From JAAERC01 sp965602655 (GTDB lineage Bacteria; Zixibacteria; MSB-5A5; GN15; PGXB01): 13,192 nt of DNA. The stretch spans positions 1 to 13,192 of the forward strand of contig CBFCZE010000078.1 in the NCBI GenBank assembly GCA_965602655.1, read 5' to 3'. A program made the translations under genes and the position numbers. How positions within the stretch are numbered: position 1 is the first letter of the stretch; each line of letters opens with the position of its first letter. Positions 13,086 through 13,192 of this stretch are shown here, piece by piece. The notes beneath the pieces were generated by a model. It searched no databases. It was not told the DNA's origin and saw only the letters and a program-made list of their open reading frames with translations.

Positions 13086-13192
13086 TTATGGACAAACAGG
13101 CTCAGGTCCTTCTTTGTACTTGTAATTAATCAAATATACTATATCCAAAATATTAATTAAGCCATCAGGTTGTACAAGACTGTTCACATCTC
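13086..13192 (-). CDS. 3' end of a secreted protein with a C-terminal dockerin-like repeat (partial)
   Basis: Reading the minus strand from the right edge, a frame is open to a TAA at 13086-13088, giving the last 34 residues of a gene that starts beyond the window. They run DVNSLVQP, then DGLINILDIVYLINYKYK, then EGPEPVCP. This matches the dockerin type I / EF-hand-like tail DxNxDGxxNxxDxVYLINYxxxGGPxP, common at the ends of large secreted proteins in Zixibacteria-like genomes. The match is in the loop acids (D1, N3, D9, N13, D16), the VYLINY helix and the terminal GPxP. The first loop has five residues between N3 and D9, where the usual repeat has one. Function of the main body is unknown. 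In organisms without cellulosomes such tails are thought to be calcium-binding structural or sorting elements (inference). Confidence 0.72.
   Translation of the reverse strand, partial: DVNSLVQPDGLINILDIVYLINYKYKEGPEPVCP

Noticed and set aside
13125..13155. AT-rich palindromic-looking stretch resembling an NrdR box after nrdR
   Set aside because: It falls inside the partial minus-strand coding sequence, and no paired box with the right spacing is seen.

Overview
This window looks like a chromosomal stretch from a Gram-negative, moderate-GC bacterium with an outer membrane. The best guess is an uncultured lineage of the Zixibacteria/FCB type. Three observations support this: four exported beta-barrel proteins that end in an aromatic residue, a partial secreted protein at the right edge that ends in a dockerin-like repeat (DGLINILDIVYLINY), and a standard set of bacterial housekeeping enzymes. 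The phylum name is an inference from protein style only. No mobile element, tRNA, rRNA or CRISPR array was found.

Layout. (1) 1-953, plus strand: the 3' end of an acyl-CoA carboxylase biotin carboxylase subunit, overlapping by ATGA a separate biotin carrier protein. (2) 983-3854, minus strand: four small exported outer-membrane-type proteins. The last three (1808-2395, 2556-3113, 3270-3854) are divergent tandem paralogs. Each has its own hairpin terminator, and all four genes have a TTGACA -35 box with a 17-bp spacer to a -10-like hexamer. A ~51-nt intergenic cassette carrying one gene's terminator and the next gene's -35 box occurs twice, so the duplication appears to have included the control signals. 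(3) 3855-4262: a divergent control region with two copies of an imperfect 38-nt direct repeat. (4) 4263-8652, plus strand: a tight operon of acetyl-CoA acetyltransferase, 3-hydroxybutyryl-CoA dehydrogenase and two acyl-CoA dehydrogenases, closed by a hairpin terminator. With the carboxylase upstream, the left half is devoted to short-chain or branched acyl-CoA metabolism. No enoyl-CoA hydratase or electron-transfer flavoprotein gene is in the window.

(5) 8753-13045, plus strand: rpiB, glyA, an MTH1187-type small protein, cutA, a SAM hydroxide adenosyltransferase (DUF62), dCMP deaminase and nrdR. These link one-carbon, pentose-phosphate and deoxynucleotide metabolism. In several other phyla rpiB-glyA-(dCMP deaminase)-nrdR form a compact cluster; here three small genes lie between glyA and the deaminase. 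(6) 13086-13192, minus strand: a previously hidden gene end, the C-terminus of a dockerin-like secreted protein converging on nrdR.

Most of the window is ordinary metabolism. The points most worth a second look are the duplicated terminator/promoter cassette of the outer-membrane protein array, the hidden dockerin tail with an expanded calcium loop, the unusual CWTGGG active-site loop of RpiB, and a SAM-cleaving enzyme with no internal methionine and no cysteine.
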